DNA of 64,000 nt. Origin: Plasmopara viticola. Lineage: Eukaryota; Oomycota; Peronosporomycetes; Peronosporales; Peronosporaceae. Positions 24,101 through 36,924 of the stretch are shown one piece after another (within the stretch, counting starts at the first letter, position 1; every line of letters starts with the position of its first letter). The stretch spans positions 496,001 to 560,000 of the forward strand of contig MBPM02000024.1 in NCBI GenBank assembly GCA_001695595.3, in the 5' to 3' direction. The notes under the pieces are model-generated. The model was not told the origin of the DNA. It did no database searches and was given only the letters and a program-made list of their open reading frames with translations. The translations under genes and the position numbers were made by a program.

Positions 24101-27100
24101 ATGTCGGTCTTGCGAATCAGCTTATGAATAAATGAGTTCAAGCGGAAAGCAGGTACGGAGTGAGGGGGTGCGTGGTAAGGATACTGATCACTTGCGAGCA
24201 TGCAATGTGTGACGCATAAGTGTAAGACTGGGTCAGCTGAGTGCGGTGTATACAGGTTGCTATTCAAAGGCCCTTGTCTTGGTGGCTGAACCGCAGGATC
24301 GCGAGCAGAGCTCGCTCTGTGTCCATGGAAGCTCTCACATCCTTCCCGTCTGATACCGTGATTGGATGGTCGTAGTCGGCCATGAGTTTAAACCTTGCTC
24401 GCTTTGAATAGACGATGGCCGTTAGCCATTCTCAATGAGCGATTATTTGCCATCCAAGGGCATATCGTATCCTGGTTGAACATTGTGAGCTTGGCTTGTG
24501 GCTTAAAAAGGTAATTGTCCAGAATCCGATCGTGCAGTAGGTTCGGTCGGCAAGGCAGTTGAATGACTATGAGTCTGTACTTTGTAATGATCTGTGATGC
24601 TCGTCATAATTGTTGTAAGGACTTCTAAGGTGTGACACAAGACACAACGGTGAAGTCAAATAGGCACAACTAAAGCTTTCTCTTACTTGTTCGGGCTTAA
24701 AAATCCAAAGTCTTAGTGGAGGAGAGTGACAGGGTTACACTAACCTAGTGTGTGGCGGTATAACAACATTGTGTAACATACATCACGTGATCTTTTTAAC
24801 ATTAGATATATCGGCAATATCTGGTGCTGTAGAGTCAACAGAACAGCAATATATGATCTTACAACAAGTATTTGACGCATATAACAAGAAATCACTGCAG
24901 CAGAGAGTAATTCAAGAATTGTTTTTCACAGAACGATAACGATAGACCTTAGTAAAGTTCAGTTTGCATATTAGAAACTATGAAAATTTATTCGTATGTG
25001 GTATTAAAACAAACATTACTCTCAGAGTCAGGCAAATAGAGATCTGCGACTTCAATATAAGCAAACACGATAGAACTGAAATTCTTAGCAAATAGTTGCT
25101 GCAAGATTGATCCGATATGTGAAAGCTGAGATTATCAAATTCGTAAGATCTATTAAGTACTGATGTGGACATTAAACGAAAATGGTCTCAAATTTAAATT
25201 TCTCTGACAAAGCTTTCATGTACGGCTTTTATTTTAACCTTCGCTAGCGGTCAGGGCCTCTGAGGTAAATTACATTGCCCTCGGCTCGTTCATCTCTCAG
25301 AAGTATACATGTATCACAATTCTAGCATCCGTTACTGTGAACTAGGCGTACACGGCCTTGTCGCAACCGCAGTTAAAGCTCCACACTAACTTATCTCTGC
25401 CACGACTACAAAAAAAGAGTGCAACTTTAAGATCACGTTCGAGCCGCAAACGAAAAATCTATAAAGAAGCTTCGTGACTAAAAAAAAAAGGTTTCAGAGC
25501 CATTCCTGAAGCCGTACTACCGAAAAATAGCGACAAAGGATGCAGACTATCACGCCGAAATGAGATAGTTTATATCTATCATTGTACTGGTCGCGTATTG
25601 GATCTATGTGATGCCCCGATAAAATATACGCATTCTACGCTGAACGCACATCCGCACCTTCATGTATTGTCTTCCTACTAATGTTTAAACGATCACTTGA
25701 CTTGTATTTCTCGCTTTGTCGATCACTAGGTAGTGCGAGACACCGTCTTTGTTGCATGATTAGAGGCCTTAGCTGCTTTGCAAGCAGCCATGCGATTCCC
25801 ACAAGTCCCAAGAAACTATAGCCACTGTAAAATCTAATCATAATAAAATCTCTTCTGCATCGAGCTGTAATTTAAACGAGTCAGGGGATAGACACAAGGC
25901 AGGTCTTTAATAAACGATTGGCGATTCTATTACGGTTGTCGCTCAGCAGAGATACGGGCAACGACTTGACGTTGGATTAAACATCTTGACTATAATCTAC
26001 TTAAGAATGGAGTACGAACACTCGTCGTCAGCCTCCTGGTTAGCGATATCGCAATAATGATCGTAATCTACACGGCAATATATTCGTTGGTAAGAGTGTT
26101 GCTTATGTCGGACATAAAAAATACAGTACAGTCATATGTTTTTCAATGGATGGCAGTTGTCGCACTTTGCGCTGCGGTAGATGGAGATACTAGTTTGGTT
26201 TTCTTTAAAAAGTGATTTTGTGTAAATTATCAAGCATTGATTTGGTGGAGGCGTAGCGCATGACATAGAGATTTCAACTACCAGTAGACTAGATCCTATC
26301 AGACGGCTTCAGCTATCATGTCTACTAGATCAACATCATGCAATCCCTTATCAAGCTGCGTCAGGGTGAGCCAATGAGAGACTTGCTTTCTTATAATATC
26401 AGAGAGCGCGTCAAACAAATACTTTATAGCAAGCTTACTTCCGCTGCATTAAATGATGTATAGTGTTCGAAATGCCGCTCTTAAGTGCTTTTTGTCTTTA
26501 AAAACGATGGCAATGTCTAGATCAAGCTTGCATGTTTCAAATTAATCCACTTTAATCTACGGAGTGCTCAATGCTGATATAAGACATATCAAGACGATTT
26601 GAATCGGACGTACTCGAACGCTTACTTTGCTTATACAGCAGAAGAGACACGTTTGTTTGAGTTTGCATTGTGCGTCACTTCAAAGTTCTGCTAGAAATTC
26701 TTGATATGAAGCCCGAATGCACTGGGATTGCCTTTGGTGGGACTGAGAAAAAAAGTACAGTGTTAAAGAAGAAAGCGGGTGGTACAACTGCAAAATCAAT
26801 CAATCAAACACGACAAAGACACCTAACAGTATTAAGGAGTCAATCTAAAGCATATTTACTAATACTTAATTATTGTAGTTCTTTAAAATTGTCCGTCATT
26901 TAAATAAAGTCGTCGTGTGCAATAGGCAGAAAAATTCTTGCTGTTGTATTTATCAAAAAGCGCTCTGGCTTTTGTTGAATTACAATTTTGGGTCGTTTAG
27001 TGCAAGGTGCTTCCCTGCAAAGATTTAGTCTTAAATAGAACATTTGCAGGTTCTGCTGGGTAGACCACGCGACAGCGGACAAAGTGAAGCTATATATTGG

Positions 27101-29273
27101 GTGGCCCAAAGTTTGGGTATCATATCTCATGATTGTTGAAAACAGTGTTTGTGTGTTGAGTTATACTAAGCACTCCTTAAACAAGCTGACACAAAAGTCT
27201 CGTCCGGCAATTGATATTGTAAGATTGATATCGGACGGCAACAACTTCAGATCAATTATATAGCGATTTTTTCACTCCATCTCCTTCTGGGTAGACTTAT
27301 AGAATTTTCACCATTGATTCCTGTTTTGGTAAAATCTGGTTCCATAACCTAGCAAAGCGATAGATAGTTTCTTTGATGATCTTGCTGCTGATGATCTTTG
27401 GCAAATTACGCGGTCTATCGTACCCTTCTGATGAGTTTTGATTTTTATAATTAAATATACAATTTAGAGGTAACAGGCTCACACGATCTCAAGCAAAGGT
27501 CAAACGGCCAAGCCGATCTGCAATAGATCAAGTTCCGAACATACTTGTTTTTCAACCGATTGATTTCACGCATGAGTTTGTTATAAAGCATTAACGGCAT
27601 GAAGGTAGCGGAAGAAACCTTTCCGAATATTGTGTCACGACGTCTTACAACACCATCGCTTAACGGCCCCGCGCTTTTTAAACGGTCAAGCATAAAAGTG
27701 CCACAAAAACACGGGGAGATCGAGCATTGACTGCTCCCACAAATATTTAAGGAGCTTCACCTGTCTCTGCTCTTCCATCGTATGCGCATCTTGATAGCTC
27801 TATTCTCTACAAGAATACCTATACGCTTTGTTGTTGCTTGACTGCACCCGTGCATGTCTAGACACATTGAAAGGACGTATCTGTTCCCGTACATCACCTC
27901 GGCGCTTTAAAAAAGTAATTTTAAGCTTTATTCTTGCTCAATTGTGTGGTTGGCTTAAAGCTGTGCTTCCTTTAAGATGCGTCTGTATCTTAGCTAAGTT
28001 GACTCACACACATCAAATTGGGCGTAAATTTCAAAGCAAGTGAGTGCATACTACATGGTTGGCATAAAAGTAATATAGATAAACCAGTTAGTCATGTAAT
28101 TATTGTCAAAACGGCAATTTAAATTGCGATCGTACGCACGCATTGAATATTTTTTGTAAGCGCTTACAAAATTTTCGTTCGCGCTTTGTGATTCTATGCT
28201 GTGAAATCATGTTTGCGTCGCAATCACAGTTCCGTCCTGCGCATTGAAGCGCAATAATCTCTTGTTTCGGCAAATAAGCACTTAGAAGTCCTGGGCGATT
28301 AAGCGCTTATACATCTATGGCTGTCAAATAGCGCACTCTAAGTGAAGATGAATTTAGATGGGTGGTCATTCCGTGAGAACTAATTTTTTATACAAGGAGT
28401 TCAGGTCCAGTCGTTTTTCTGTACAAACAATGTTCAGTATAGGAAACATTCTTTTTAACGGAGCGCTGTACAAAGCCTAGTATTCGGGTGATTGAGCTGG
28501 CATTATGGTAAGTGCTGAGATTAATGGCTGTTTTCGCTTTAATCTGCATACTAAAATCTATTTATTTGCCAAAATCGAGGAGGTAAAGGTAGCCTTCTAT
28601 ATATGTTTAAAGGTGGAAACAGGAATATTAACTATTCGTTAGGAAACAGTACTAAAACTGCATCCAATTTGCGACGGGGTCGCTCAGAACCTTGTACAGA
28701 GGGAATGTACAGGTGCGATTGTTCAGTGAATGAGTGTATTGCCACAATATTTAAGCATATTGACGTGCGCAGTAGATTTGAATAAAAAGACTGACACAAT
28801 CCAGTATATTGCTTTTGATCCAATTTATATGCACTAAATCCAAGTTTGCAAATGAGTAAAAGTGAACAAGCCCATTTCAGTTTTCTTTAGAATACCTTGT
28901 AAAAATATGGTGTAAATATCGATATGGTGCCCGTCGGAAGCCAGGACCAACTATTTTTTAAAGATATTTCAGCGAGATGTCAACTTATAAGACAAAAGCT
29001 CTGCTAATTCTGATGGCTCTTTGCATACTCTTCACAAAACTTAGATCACATCCAATAAGAATGGGGTGAATGTCATTCATTACTCTTTGACATGCATATG
29101 AAATGTCACTCAAATGATAATGATGACCAAACATACAACATCCGATCGTCCGCTACATTTATCAATGACCAATACAGCTTAAAAGAAAGGGTTTTGGGTT
29201 CCTATAGTGTCTCTACGCCAAAAGTTGTCATCCGTGCTCAAGGCTGCATTTAAACAAAAAAAGTACCTACAAC

Positions 29274-29345
29274 AAAGGCTACACCTGCCTCAATAGCTGC
29301 AATTGCTGCAAGGGCTACACCTGCCTCAGTAGCTACAATCGCTGC
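29274..29345. repeat. 36-bp tandem repeat, two units
   Basis: The two units, 29274-29309 and 29310-29345, differ at only a few positions and are followed by a partial third. On the plus strand they encode ATPAS and AAIAAR-like peptides in an open stretch that continues through KAASKSC, but there is no start codon or recognised domain. It may be a piece of a decayed element. Confidence 0.7.
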
Positions 29346-30579
29346 AAAGGCTGCTTCTAAGTCGTGCGTGGATGGCCAAAAAGACTCGATAGAGAGCCCT
29401 TTATGCAATAAAGGTTTTAAAAAGAGTTTTTAATCAGCCGTGGTGAGGAATGCGCGCCTATCTCTCTCTCGCACAGAAGTCCGCAGACTTTTTCGTCAAT
29501 GGACGATTAAAGAAGGCCTACGGTTTTCCGATGAGCACTCAGCTGGCTCTTTAGCCTCTATGGCTGCAAAAGAGCCTCAGGCAAACGAAGACAGCCTTAT
29601 TGATTGTCGTTAGACTCCCCGACCATGCAAAAGGCATCACCCATAAAGAGATAAAAATCTACTTTGACCTGAGGAGTGTTCTGAGGGTTAGAGTTTTGAA
29701 CTTCCCCTATTTCATCTAGCCCCCATTCTTTGTCGAGAGCATCACAGGTCGGGTTTTGCCCCTAAAAAAGGCTAACTACAGCTCATACTGGCAACAAGGA
29801 AGTCATTGTTCAGTGCGAGCTTACAGCGACTATGAGCGTGACTTTAACACCGCATCAATCCCTGAATAAATTTAAGTCGCCGTAGTAAGAACTTGGAAGA
29901 CAAAGGTACATTGAAATGCTCTAAGATACCCCCCTACCACTGTTCCTACCATAACCGGATTAGACAACATTTCTGGGATTTAAGAAAATTGAAAGTGAAC
30001 CACAAAAAAGGCCACATTCGATTAAGCGTTTTACACTATACTGTGAAGTACAATCTGCTCACTTCGTGCGTCGGACACAACACACCTTCGAGGCGACTCA
30101 GCTTTGGCATAATGCTACGCCAGGCGTTGGAGACGTCTGTATCGATGAAGTCACTTCTACTAGAATGACCAATACATCAGACTTACTTCCTTCTTTTAGA
30201 TAATTATCGCAACCGCCTCGGGGTAAATAAACCAGAGGCGGTCCGACAGCTATTATTAATTTTCTAAATAATAGCGCCGTTTTGCAGAAGAAACGCGCTT
30301 TTTTGCAGAAGGACCGTGCCTTTTAGCAAGACGCTCTTGTTGCTCGTAAAAGCGCCTTTGCTTCGCAACGCGCTCCATTTGGAATTGCCACTAATTTTGG
30401 TAGTCAAGAAACGTCAGGAGAGGTCGCTCTTTCCTCGGTCAACACCTTCTGGGATTTACAGGACTTGATGCGAAGATAATAATAAGCCATGTGATACATG
30501 AGCTACGCAGCCGATCGACCGCTGCACGTCTCAGCGCAAAGTCTCCTAATTGTGTCAGAAATTTGTTTGTTTTACAATG

Positions 30580-31440
30580 AGTACAGTCATAGACGGCCGC
30601 TCCAAAGTCCCAGCCGTCTGCATACTCTGCCGTATGGCCACCTGTACACATCACATCGACTCGACAGGCAATCCCAAAGGTGCTCGGCTTTCGATCCTCC
30701 ACCAAGCATAGTGATGGATTCTTTGGAGCGCAACGGCATTAAAATAGAATGGATATAGTTTGTCAAGACTTGAATGACATTGCTTAGCGCAAATTTGTCG
30801 GGTGGAAGCATGCTGCTTCCACTCTTTGGGGCATAAGCCGACACACTGCACAACGCGTATTCGACGAAGCGATTCTTCCGCTCTGTCCAACCCTTCATCT
30901 GTAGATAATATGTAGAAAGCATGTCCAACTTGAAGCCATTTCTACCGGACAACACGCTTTTGAAATGAGCCCGTTAATTGCGGAAATCGGTCCGAAAAAT
31001 TGACCAGGAAAACACCTCTGCTGTTTAGGAACCATCAAGCATGTCCGTCATTGATAGTTGCTTAGAGAGCCCCGCCATTTAGTCGATCGACAAACGCCAC
31101 TGTGCCTTCCTGCTAAGTCTTTCGGTAGATCGAGCACAAAATCCATCAAATGAACTGCCAGTAGAGCAATGGCACTGGCAAGTAAAACAATGGTGCAAAC
31201 GTACCTGGCGAGAGTTTTTCGCACGTGCGAACATATAAGCAAACACACTTATACAGTTTGGGCCACCACAAGGGTTACCATGCCATACGTCCGCCAAGCG
31301 GTATATCGTAAGCCAAATATTCTCTGATTCTTTTACCACTACACGTGATGGTTCCCACCAAGCGTATACGTTCGATATTTCACCAACAATGCAAAGGTTG
31401 TCAGTGTACGATATTGACTCTCTCAAGCTTTATCAAACTG
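30580..31440 (-). mobile_element. Decayed Ty3/gypsy retrotransposon integrase (copy 2)
   Basis: Reading the minus strand through several frame changes, the fragments follow a Ty3/gypsy integrase in order: a zinc-binding end with a C-ARAKN segment, MDFVLDLPKDLAG, a WSIF-RTDFRN stretch, then LDMLSTYYLQMKGWTERKNR and SVSAYAPKSGSSMLPPDKFA. The last two match the PQTDGQTERxNR...LP-EFA signature after the catalytic core. Numerous stops and frameshifts make it non-functional. The same element, more decayed, lies in duplication copy 1 (9600-10300), so it was probably present before the duplication. No LTRs were identified. Confidence 0.75.
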
Positions 31441-31559
31441 GGTCAATTTTCCGCGGAAGCGGTGGCGTTGCATCATACGCAAGCAATTTCAGGGATTGAT
31501 CTATCACGTGTTATGGGTAAAACATTTGTCTCGAAGAGACCGAGTCAAATAAACAACTT

Positions 31560-34500
31560 GCTCACGGATTAATGCGACTCCATACTACAGACTCAAAACC
31601 TAGTCAGCCAAAGTTTAAAAATTGCGGAGCTGCAACACCCAGCCTTTTCGTGGCAGAGTCAGTCAATATTATTGGCGCTACGGCTCACCATCTTCTGATA
31701 TGCTTTTGCTAGATGCCGGTTGCTAGCGATATCAAAGCAGAGCTTACATAATATGCCGCATAATGCTCAGACATTGGTCTTCTCCATTATCCATGACAGG
31801 GATGGCAAACGCCAATATTGCCCAGAGAGTACTTTTTTCGCGTCCTCGTCGCAGGAGCCAAATTTTGTACCTCGTAGAGTAAAAGTAGTACTTCTGATTT
31901 TTAATGCTTTGATTGTTTGAGGCTCCAACTACCCTAATGTCGAAAGTGTTCTGATTATTGTAAGCAGTGCTTTGTCTAGAGCATGTTGTTGGCTGCTGAA
32001 ACAGAAAGCGTTAAAAGCACCGAACAAAGCTCATACCGATGTCCTTGGTGACCGCTGCAAAAGCAGTGCCGAACAACGGTCGTAGGACAACCGTCAGCAT
32101 GATTCAAAATGGTACTAGCTCTTCCATACAAGACTAGACCATGGCAAATGTGGAAATGCGAAATGCGAGCTCTTCATGTGAGTTTGTGGCTCGTTTGATC
32201 AAGTCAAATAACCTTTGCAAAGTGCTCTACATATGTTGCACTCATTTGGGCAACACACTAAAACATCCAGGCGTCGAGCACCGTGTATTCGGAAGCGATC
32301 AGCATAACCATTGCGCATTAATACCGTCCTCTGATCTAATATATGTGCCATACGAGCCGAAGTGCATATATAATGCTGGTCGATGATGCCCAAGAGAATT
32401 ACAGTGAGATAAAATTGCTCGGTTTAAATTCTTGAAGCTCGTTCCTGACGATCCGGCTGCAAATGTCTGAGCAGCTTTGTCGGGCAACATGGGTTTCTAT
32501 GGCATTAGGCCTACAGTTTCATTGAACGATCAAACTCAGGTACGTTAGGAAGTTGGTAGCGCACGTTTTTTGTACAGTAATCGACCTTGAAAAAATAGAC
32601 TAAAGGTTTGGTGCAGACACTTCAATTTTTGCCTGTGATATCCACGCCTCATGAACCTCCTAAGGATGATAAGAGCTTATTAACTACGATGTACCCAGTA
32701 AAATAGCTGTACTCTGTTCGCACTTCGCAACGGTTTTCGCGAAGTCATTACACAATTGACTAGATGACAGCGTGTTGTCACCATGTGAACGCTTGTGCGC
32801 GGTAAAGCTTTTTGGCCTTGCTACAAGATCGCAGATCTTAAATCAAGACAATAAAAGCCATTTATGGAATGAAGTTTTGCAATAGACTTTGAGGTGAGTG
32901 TTCCAAAGACGTCTTTCGACTTGACTCTTAACGATGGGATTCTGATGCGGAAGGTTTACGTAAGAGCGCGTAGAGGTCCCGTCAGAAACGCTGTAGCTTC
33001 TACAATTTCTTCCCATCAAACTTCACTACTAATAGATTCTTGGCTCACCCTGACAAGAGTTCGATATCGACAAGTTTATGCATTACGTCTTTTGGCATGG
33101 AAAATGTAGTTGAATATGCAGGTTTAAAATTGTCAATTCTTAAGATAAGTGCACGCGTAAGCAAGAGTTTGATCGATACAATAAAAAAATTAGATTGATC
33201 CTTATTACTTAAACACCGACCTAGCTTACTAATGCAACTCTTGCAAAACTTTATGATGCTGTATTACCTTTATATGCACATCGTTATATATGCGGATAGG
33301 ATTTAAAAATTTTCATTCTTCTGAGGCGTCCCTCGTGAGCCAAAGCAACATTTGAAGTGCCGGCTTTGTCATCGGAAAAAGTCCGGCCAGTTTGCTTGTT
33401 TTTATGACCAAGTCGACTGTTTGGAAAAAGTAATTTTTTTGCATAGTTCTAATTTTTCTCTTATTAGATGTGGAGCCAAATTGTCATCAGGAGTGTAAAA
33501 GCCATAACAAAAAGCCAACTCATATTTTAAAAGCTCTATTCTACCCAAGTTTGCCACAATAAAAACCGTGCTTACCGCTGACCTTCGCCTGGTAATTCCC
33601 TACATTAAAATGGTAGCACCACAAGAGCTTTTGGAAACGCTTAGCTCTTTAATCAAGCAAAAGGAACTCAAGCTTACGACGATGTTGCCGAAAAGATTTA
33701 ACCGCAAAAGGTTTTAAAATACCGTTAGACATATAGCCTTTTAGGCGTTATGCGAAAGCCTCACCATTAGAGATTGGTGAGCCCATAGCAATTTTCAGGT
33801 GCAAGACCCGACCTGCGACTTTTTCGCCAATGATCAAGAAAAAAGCAGATGAAATCAAAGACGCCCGCCAACGGCACATTCTGTATTTCAGTTCAATGTC
33901 CGTGATTTCTAACACAAGCATTTCTAGTTTCTCGACTCGAGGTACGAGCGGAAAGCTTTTGTCCAATGATAGTCCACCCTACGGGTCCTTCAAGAACGAA
34001 TTGGCCATTATAATAGGTGCTACCTGACTGATAAAGCCGTGACATCGAGCAGTACACTTATCTACTTTGTGCGCCGCCTGAGCTCTTTGAAGGCTACTGA
34101 TCTCTTGGTGTTTCTAGAGTGGTATTTGACTTAAAGCTAGCCATCGATCCAGCGCAATCTAATGGTGGCTATGAGCGCTTTTTAGCATGCATCAATGCCA
34201 CTTTGGCTCTATTTAGTGTCGTAAGAAGCCAAAACAAAAGAAATTTGCACTCCGTCTGGGTATTTGTTACCGTCGATTAGACTATTGTGGAATAAAGTAA
34301 ATTTGCGGTTGACAGACAGAATGTCAGCTTCTTACATTCTAGGGTTCGAGGGCACTCTGCTTGGCCTTCTAATACTAAGTACTACGAGACAAAGCAGAGT
34401 GTCCCCAATCGTCGACAGTACCGAGAGCATCAAGGTTGATGTCTGCATTGACTGTGCGAGCCGCATTGTGGCTTGAGCTCATCAAAGTTTTTGTTGCTAT

Positions 34501-35217
34501 TCAAAACGCAAAGATCAACCTTGATGCTCTAGGTACTCTCGATGATTGAGGACACTCTGCTTGGTCTCTAGTATTTGATTGTTTGTTCCTTCATGCCAAA
34601 TTAATACTGTTAACCTGCTCATTGAAATGATCTTCTGCCGCGATCGTTCTCAAAGCATCAGCTTCCATAGGTGCAAGGTTTTTTGCATTGCGAATGTTCA
34701 ATATGCTTCCAAACATTTCAATATGGTGTTCGCTCCAGCCAATCATAGGTCACTATTATAGCTTAGGGGTACTGCATTAAAAGAGGGGGCTAGTTAGCGA
34801 AAAGGAAGGGCTCGCTAGCGCCTCTCTCAATCTAACGTCTCAATAATACCGGTAACCACACTTCAGGCTTGTGTTGTCGTCTCGCCTCTTTGTCAGATGT
34901 GCGACTTGATAAAAAATTGTCTGTTTGTACTCTCCCACATCGGCCGACTCTATTTGTATTCACCGCTTATTATACCTTTAATCAAAAGAAAACATGTGGG
35001 AAATGTACAACATGGTCGCAGCATCTTTGCTGCCATATGGGAATCCTCAAGAAGCTGTTTAACGATGGGCTCAATATAAACGCGGCTTTAAGGCTGTACT
35101 AAGCGTTCTTTGTACGTGTTACTTCTCATTAGTAATATTGGCACCGAAAGCTCGTTGATTTTCAGTTTCAAATCTGCTTCGAGCGTCAGACACCGCCAGC
35201 GCTCGACTGTAAGTGCT
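31560..35217. other. Intergenic region without recognised genes
   Basis: This stretch of about 3.6 kb has only short ORFs. One at 33748-33966 (-) has coding-like composition (VPRVEKLEMLVLEITDIELK) but no recognised family. An imperfect inverted repeat at 34379-34575 is described separately. Confidence 0.5.
34353..34575. repeat. Nested imperfect inverted repeat, about 60-bp arms
   Basis: An arm at about 34379-34441 is the reverse complement of about 34511-34574 with roughly 85 per cent identity by eye. The shared core includes AAGCAGAGTGTCC and AGAGCATCAAGGTTGAT, and the loop is about 70 bases. A third, shorter inverted copy of CACTCTGCTTGG at 34353-34364 pairs with the 5' arm. It could form a long double-stranded RNA if transcribed. 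It does not match a gene in this window. Confidence 0.75.
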
Positions 35218-36375
35218 ATGGTCTTCTCCACTCCCATGCTTGGCGTTGCTGCTTTTGCGTTAACTTACCTCGTGGCCCCAACCACCGCTGCCGACGAACC
35301 CCTTCCTTGGGACGGTCGTGGAGTTGGCCTGACTGTCGAGACGCTCAAGGACAAGTACTTGACGCACATTTTGACCATGCGCAACGGTGCGGAGAATGGC
35401 AAGCCTTCGGATTATGTGACGATCACACAAGATGCTCGACCATCGTACAATGAAGACACGGCCGTGATTCAAATTGGTGTGGACGGAGATGCAATGTTTC
35501 AAAAGCAAACCAACTTTCGTCGCTCGGAATTGGTGCAAAACATTGCCAACAATGCGGAAGGCGTGACGTTTTTCCGCATTAGTGTCATGAAAGAAGAAGC
35601 TTTCTTAAACCCGTACGCTTGGCAAATCATCTTTCCCGAGTCGCACTTGTTTGAGATTCGTGTCGACGCGACAGCAAAGCCCCCAAAGATCATTTACCTC
35701 ACTGGCGGCACCTATGATGCCAAGTGGGAGACCGAGTTCGTGCCTGGTACCTGGTACAACTTTGGCATTGGCATTAAAGCGGGATCGGGAAGCGGCTGCA
35801 CGCTCGAGTTTTACGTGAGTGAGGGCAGTGAAGACCTCGCCCTTGAAAAAACCGAAGATGTGAGTTCAGCCCTCCCGACCTCTCACGAATTCCACTTTGG
35901 GGCCTTGACTCTCTCGGACGACGGCAGTGCTCCCAAGATGGCCGCTAAGCAAGACATTTTGTCCTACAACGGTGTTTCCGTCACAGCGGAAGTTTCAACT
36001 GCCGGCGGTGGAGCTTCAGGCGGTGCTGGAAAGAAATCCTCCTCGACTCCGACTGCCGCAACTCCTTCCAGCGAAGCCGGAAGCTCTTCCTCGACTCCGA
36101 CTGCAGCCGCTCCTACCGCCGATGCTGGAACCCCTCCCTCGACTCCGACTGCGGATCCACCCGCAACTCCTCCCAGCAATGCCGGAAGCTCTTCCACAAC
36201 GCCGACGGCGGAGCCACCCGCGACGCCGACGGCGGATCCACCCGCGACTCCAACTGCGGATCCACCCGCGACTCCTGCTGCCGAAGCCGAGACCCCTTCA
36301 ATGACCAAAGAAGAGCCAGCCAGCGGGGGCATGGAGACGATGCCCACTAAGGGCAGCTGTGCACGACGCCGTTAA
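35218..36375 (+). CDS. Secreted GH131-like protein with Pro/Thr/Ser-rich C-terminal tail
   Basis: A 385-aa single-exon protein. I chose the ATG at 35218 (MVFSTPMLGVAAF) because it gives the signal peptide aligned with the other copies; the in-frame ATG at 35110 would bury it behind 36 residues. The GH131 motifs are complete: PWDGRG, SDYVTIT, NFRRSELVQ, GVTFFRISVMKEE, SHLFEIRVDA, FVPGTWYNFGIGI, FHFGALTL and LSYNGVSVTAE. From about residue 260 the tail is low-complexity, with repeated TPTADPPAT and SSSTPTA units of about 90 residues, likely O-glycosylated, ending in a Met/Lys-rich piece with one cysteine and CARRR. The sequence is more distant from the other three copies than they are from each other. 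The tail may tether the enzyme to cell wall or keep it extended from it; this is inference. Confidence 0.86.
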   Translation: MVFSTPMLGVAAFALTYLVAPTTAADEPLPWDGRGVGLTVETLKDKYLTHILTMRNGAENGKPSDYVTITQDARPSYNEDTAVIQIGVDGDAMFQKQTNFRRSELVQNIANNAEGVTFFRISVMKEEAFLNPYAWQIIFPESHLFEIRVDATAKPPKIIYLTGGTYDAKWETEFVPGTWYNFGIGIKAGSGSGCTLEFYVSEGSEDLALEKTEDVSSALPTSHEFHFGALTLSDDGSAPKMAAKQDILSYNGVSVTAEVSTAGGGASGGAGKKSSSTPTAATPSSEAGSSSSTPTAAAPTADAGTPPSTPTADPPATPPSNAGSSSTTPTAEPPATPTADPPATPTADPPATPAAEAETPSMTKEEPASGGMETMPTKGSCARRR

Positions 36376-36924
36376 GGCGAATCCTCGCTCCGGAAATGAA
36401 GTGTTGAGCTCGTGTTCGTTGCCATAAGCGCAGTAAAATATGGTCCGTTTTGTTTAAGGAATTATCATATTACATCTTGTTAAGACTAGGTTTTACATCA
36501 CAATGTGTGGGGTTAGCGACAAGTGTTCGTCGCTCATTTCATATTTGCAGCGCCTGAATATGTCGCTGCCTTGTGCCACAGAATGCGCAAGACGTGAATA
36601 CAGCTTACAAACACCAGCAATGAACGAACGCAATAGGCTAAGAATGCGGCTCCCTCGCTACCATGTCGCTGTTTATAGTAATGTTTCGCCGTCGATACAA
36701 AGCTTCATATTATTCGATTTAATAGCCGGTATTCGTCTCAAACTTTCATTATAGGCGAAGTCGTGATTCTTTTATCACTGTTACGGAACCACACCAGAGC
36801 GTAATAGTAAACACAATATCATTCTGTGCACTTAATATTACGAAAATAGTAATAGTAGATGCTAAATAGCAAATTCTCGTGACCATAGTGTGCCAATATC
36901 ACAAAACGGTATCATTGCATGATC
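36376..36924. other. Intergenic region between convergent genes
   Basis: About 550 bases separate the stop codons of the GH131 gene (+) and the coiled-coil gene (-). No gene, repeat or element was recognised. Confidence 0.5.

Larger units (their letters stand above)
20030..31560. repeat. Copy 2 of the diverged direct segmental duplication (partner 1081-10450)
   Basis: It is collinear with copy 1 through the same anchors and is longer because of extra sequence, mainly between about 27.7 and 29.2 kb, which lacks a counterpart in copy 1. Besides the GH131 gene at its left edge and a Ty3/gypsy remnant at 30.58-31.44 kb, I recognise no gene. The interval 21.3-29.2 kb is AT-rich, with only short ORFs lacking features. 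The boundaries are approximate. Confidence 0.7.

Noticed and set aside
2163..35100. RXLR or Crinkler effector genes in the repeat-rich half
   Set aside because: No ORF combined a signal peptide with an RXLR/EER or LFLAK motif; only the GH131 family shows convincing signal peptides.
35927..36347. Long Pro/Leu/Arg-rich plus-strand ORF (35927-36304) and Gly/Val/Ala-rich minus-strand ORF (35964-36347) over the GH131 tail
   Set aside because: They are frame shadows of the repetitive Pro/Thr/Ser codons of the real gene; they have no independent start context or domain.
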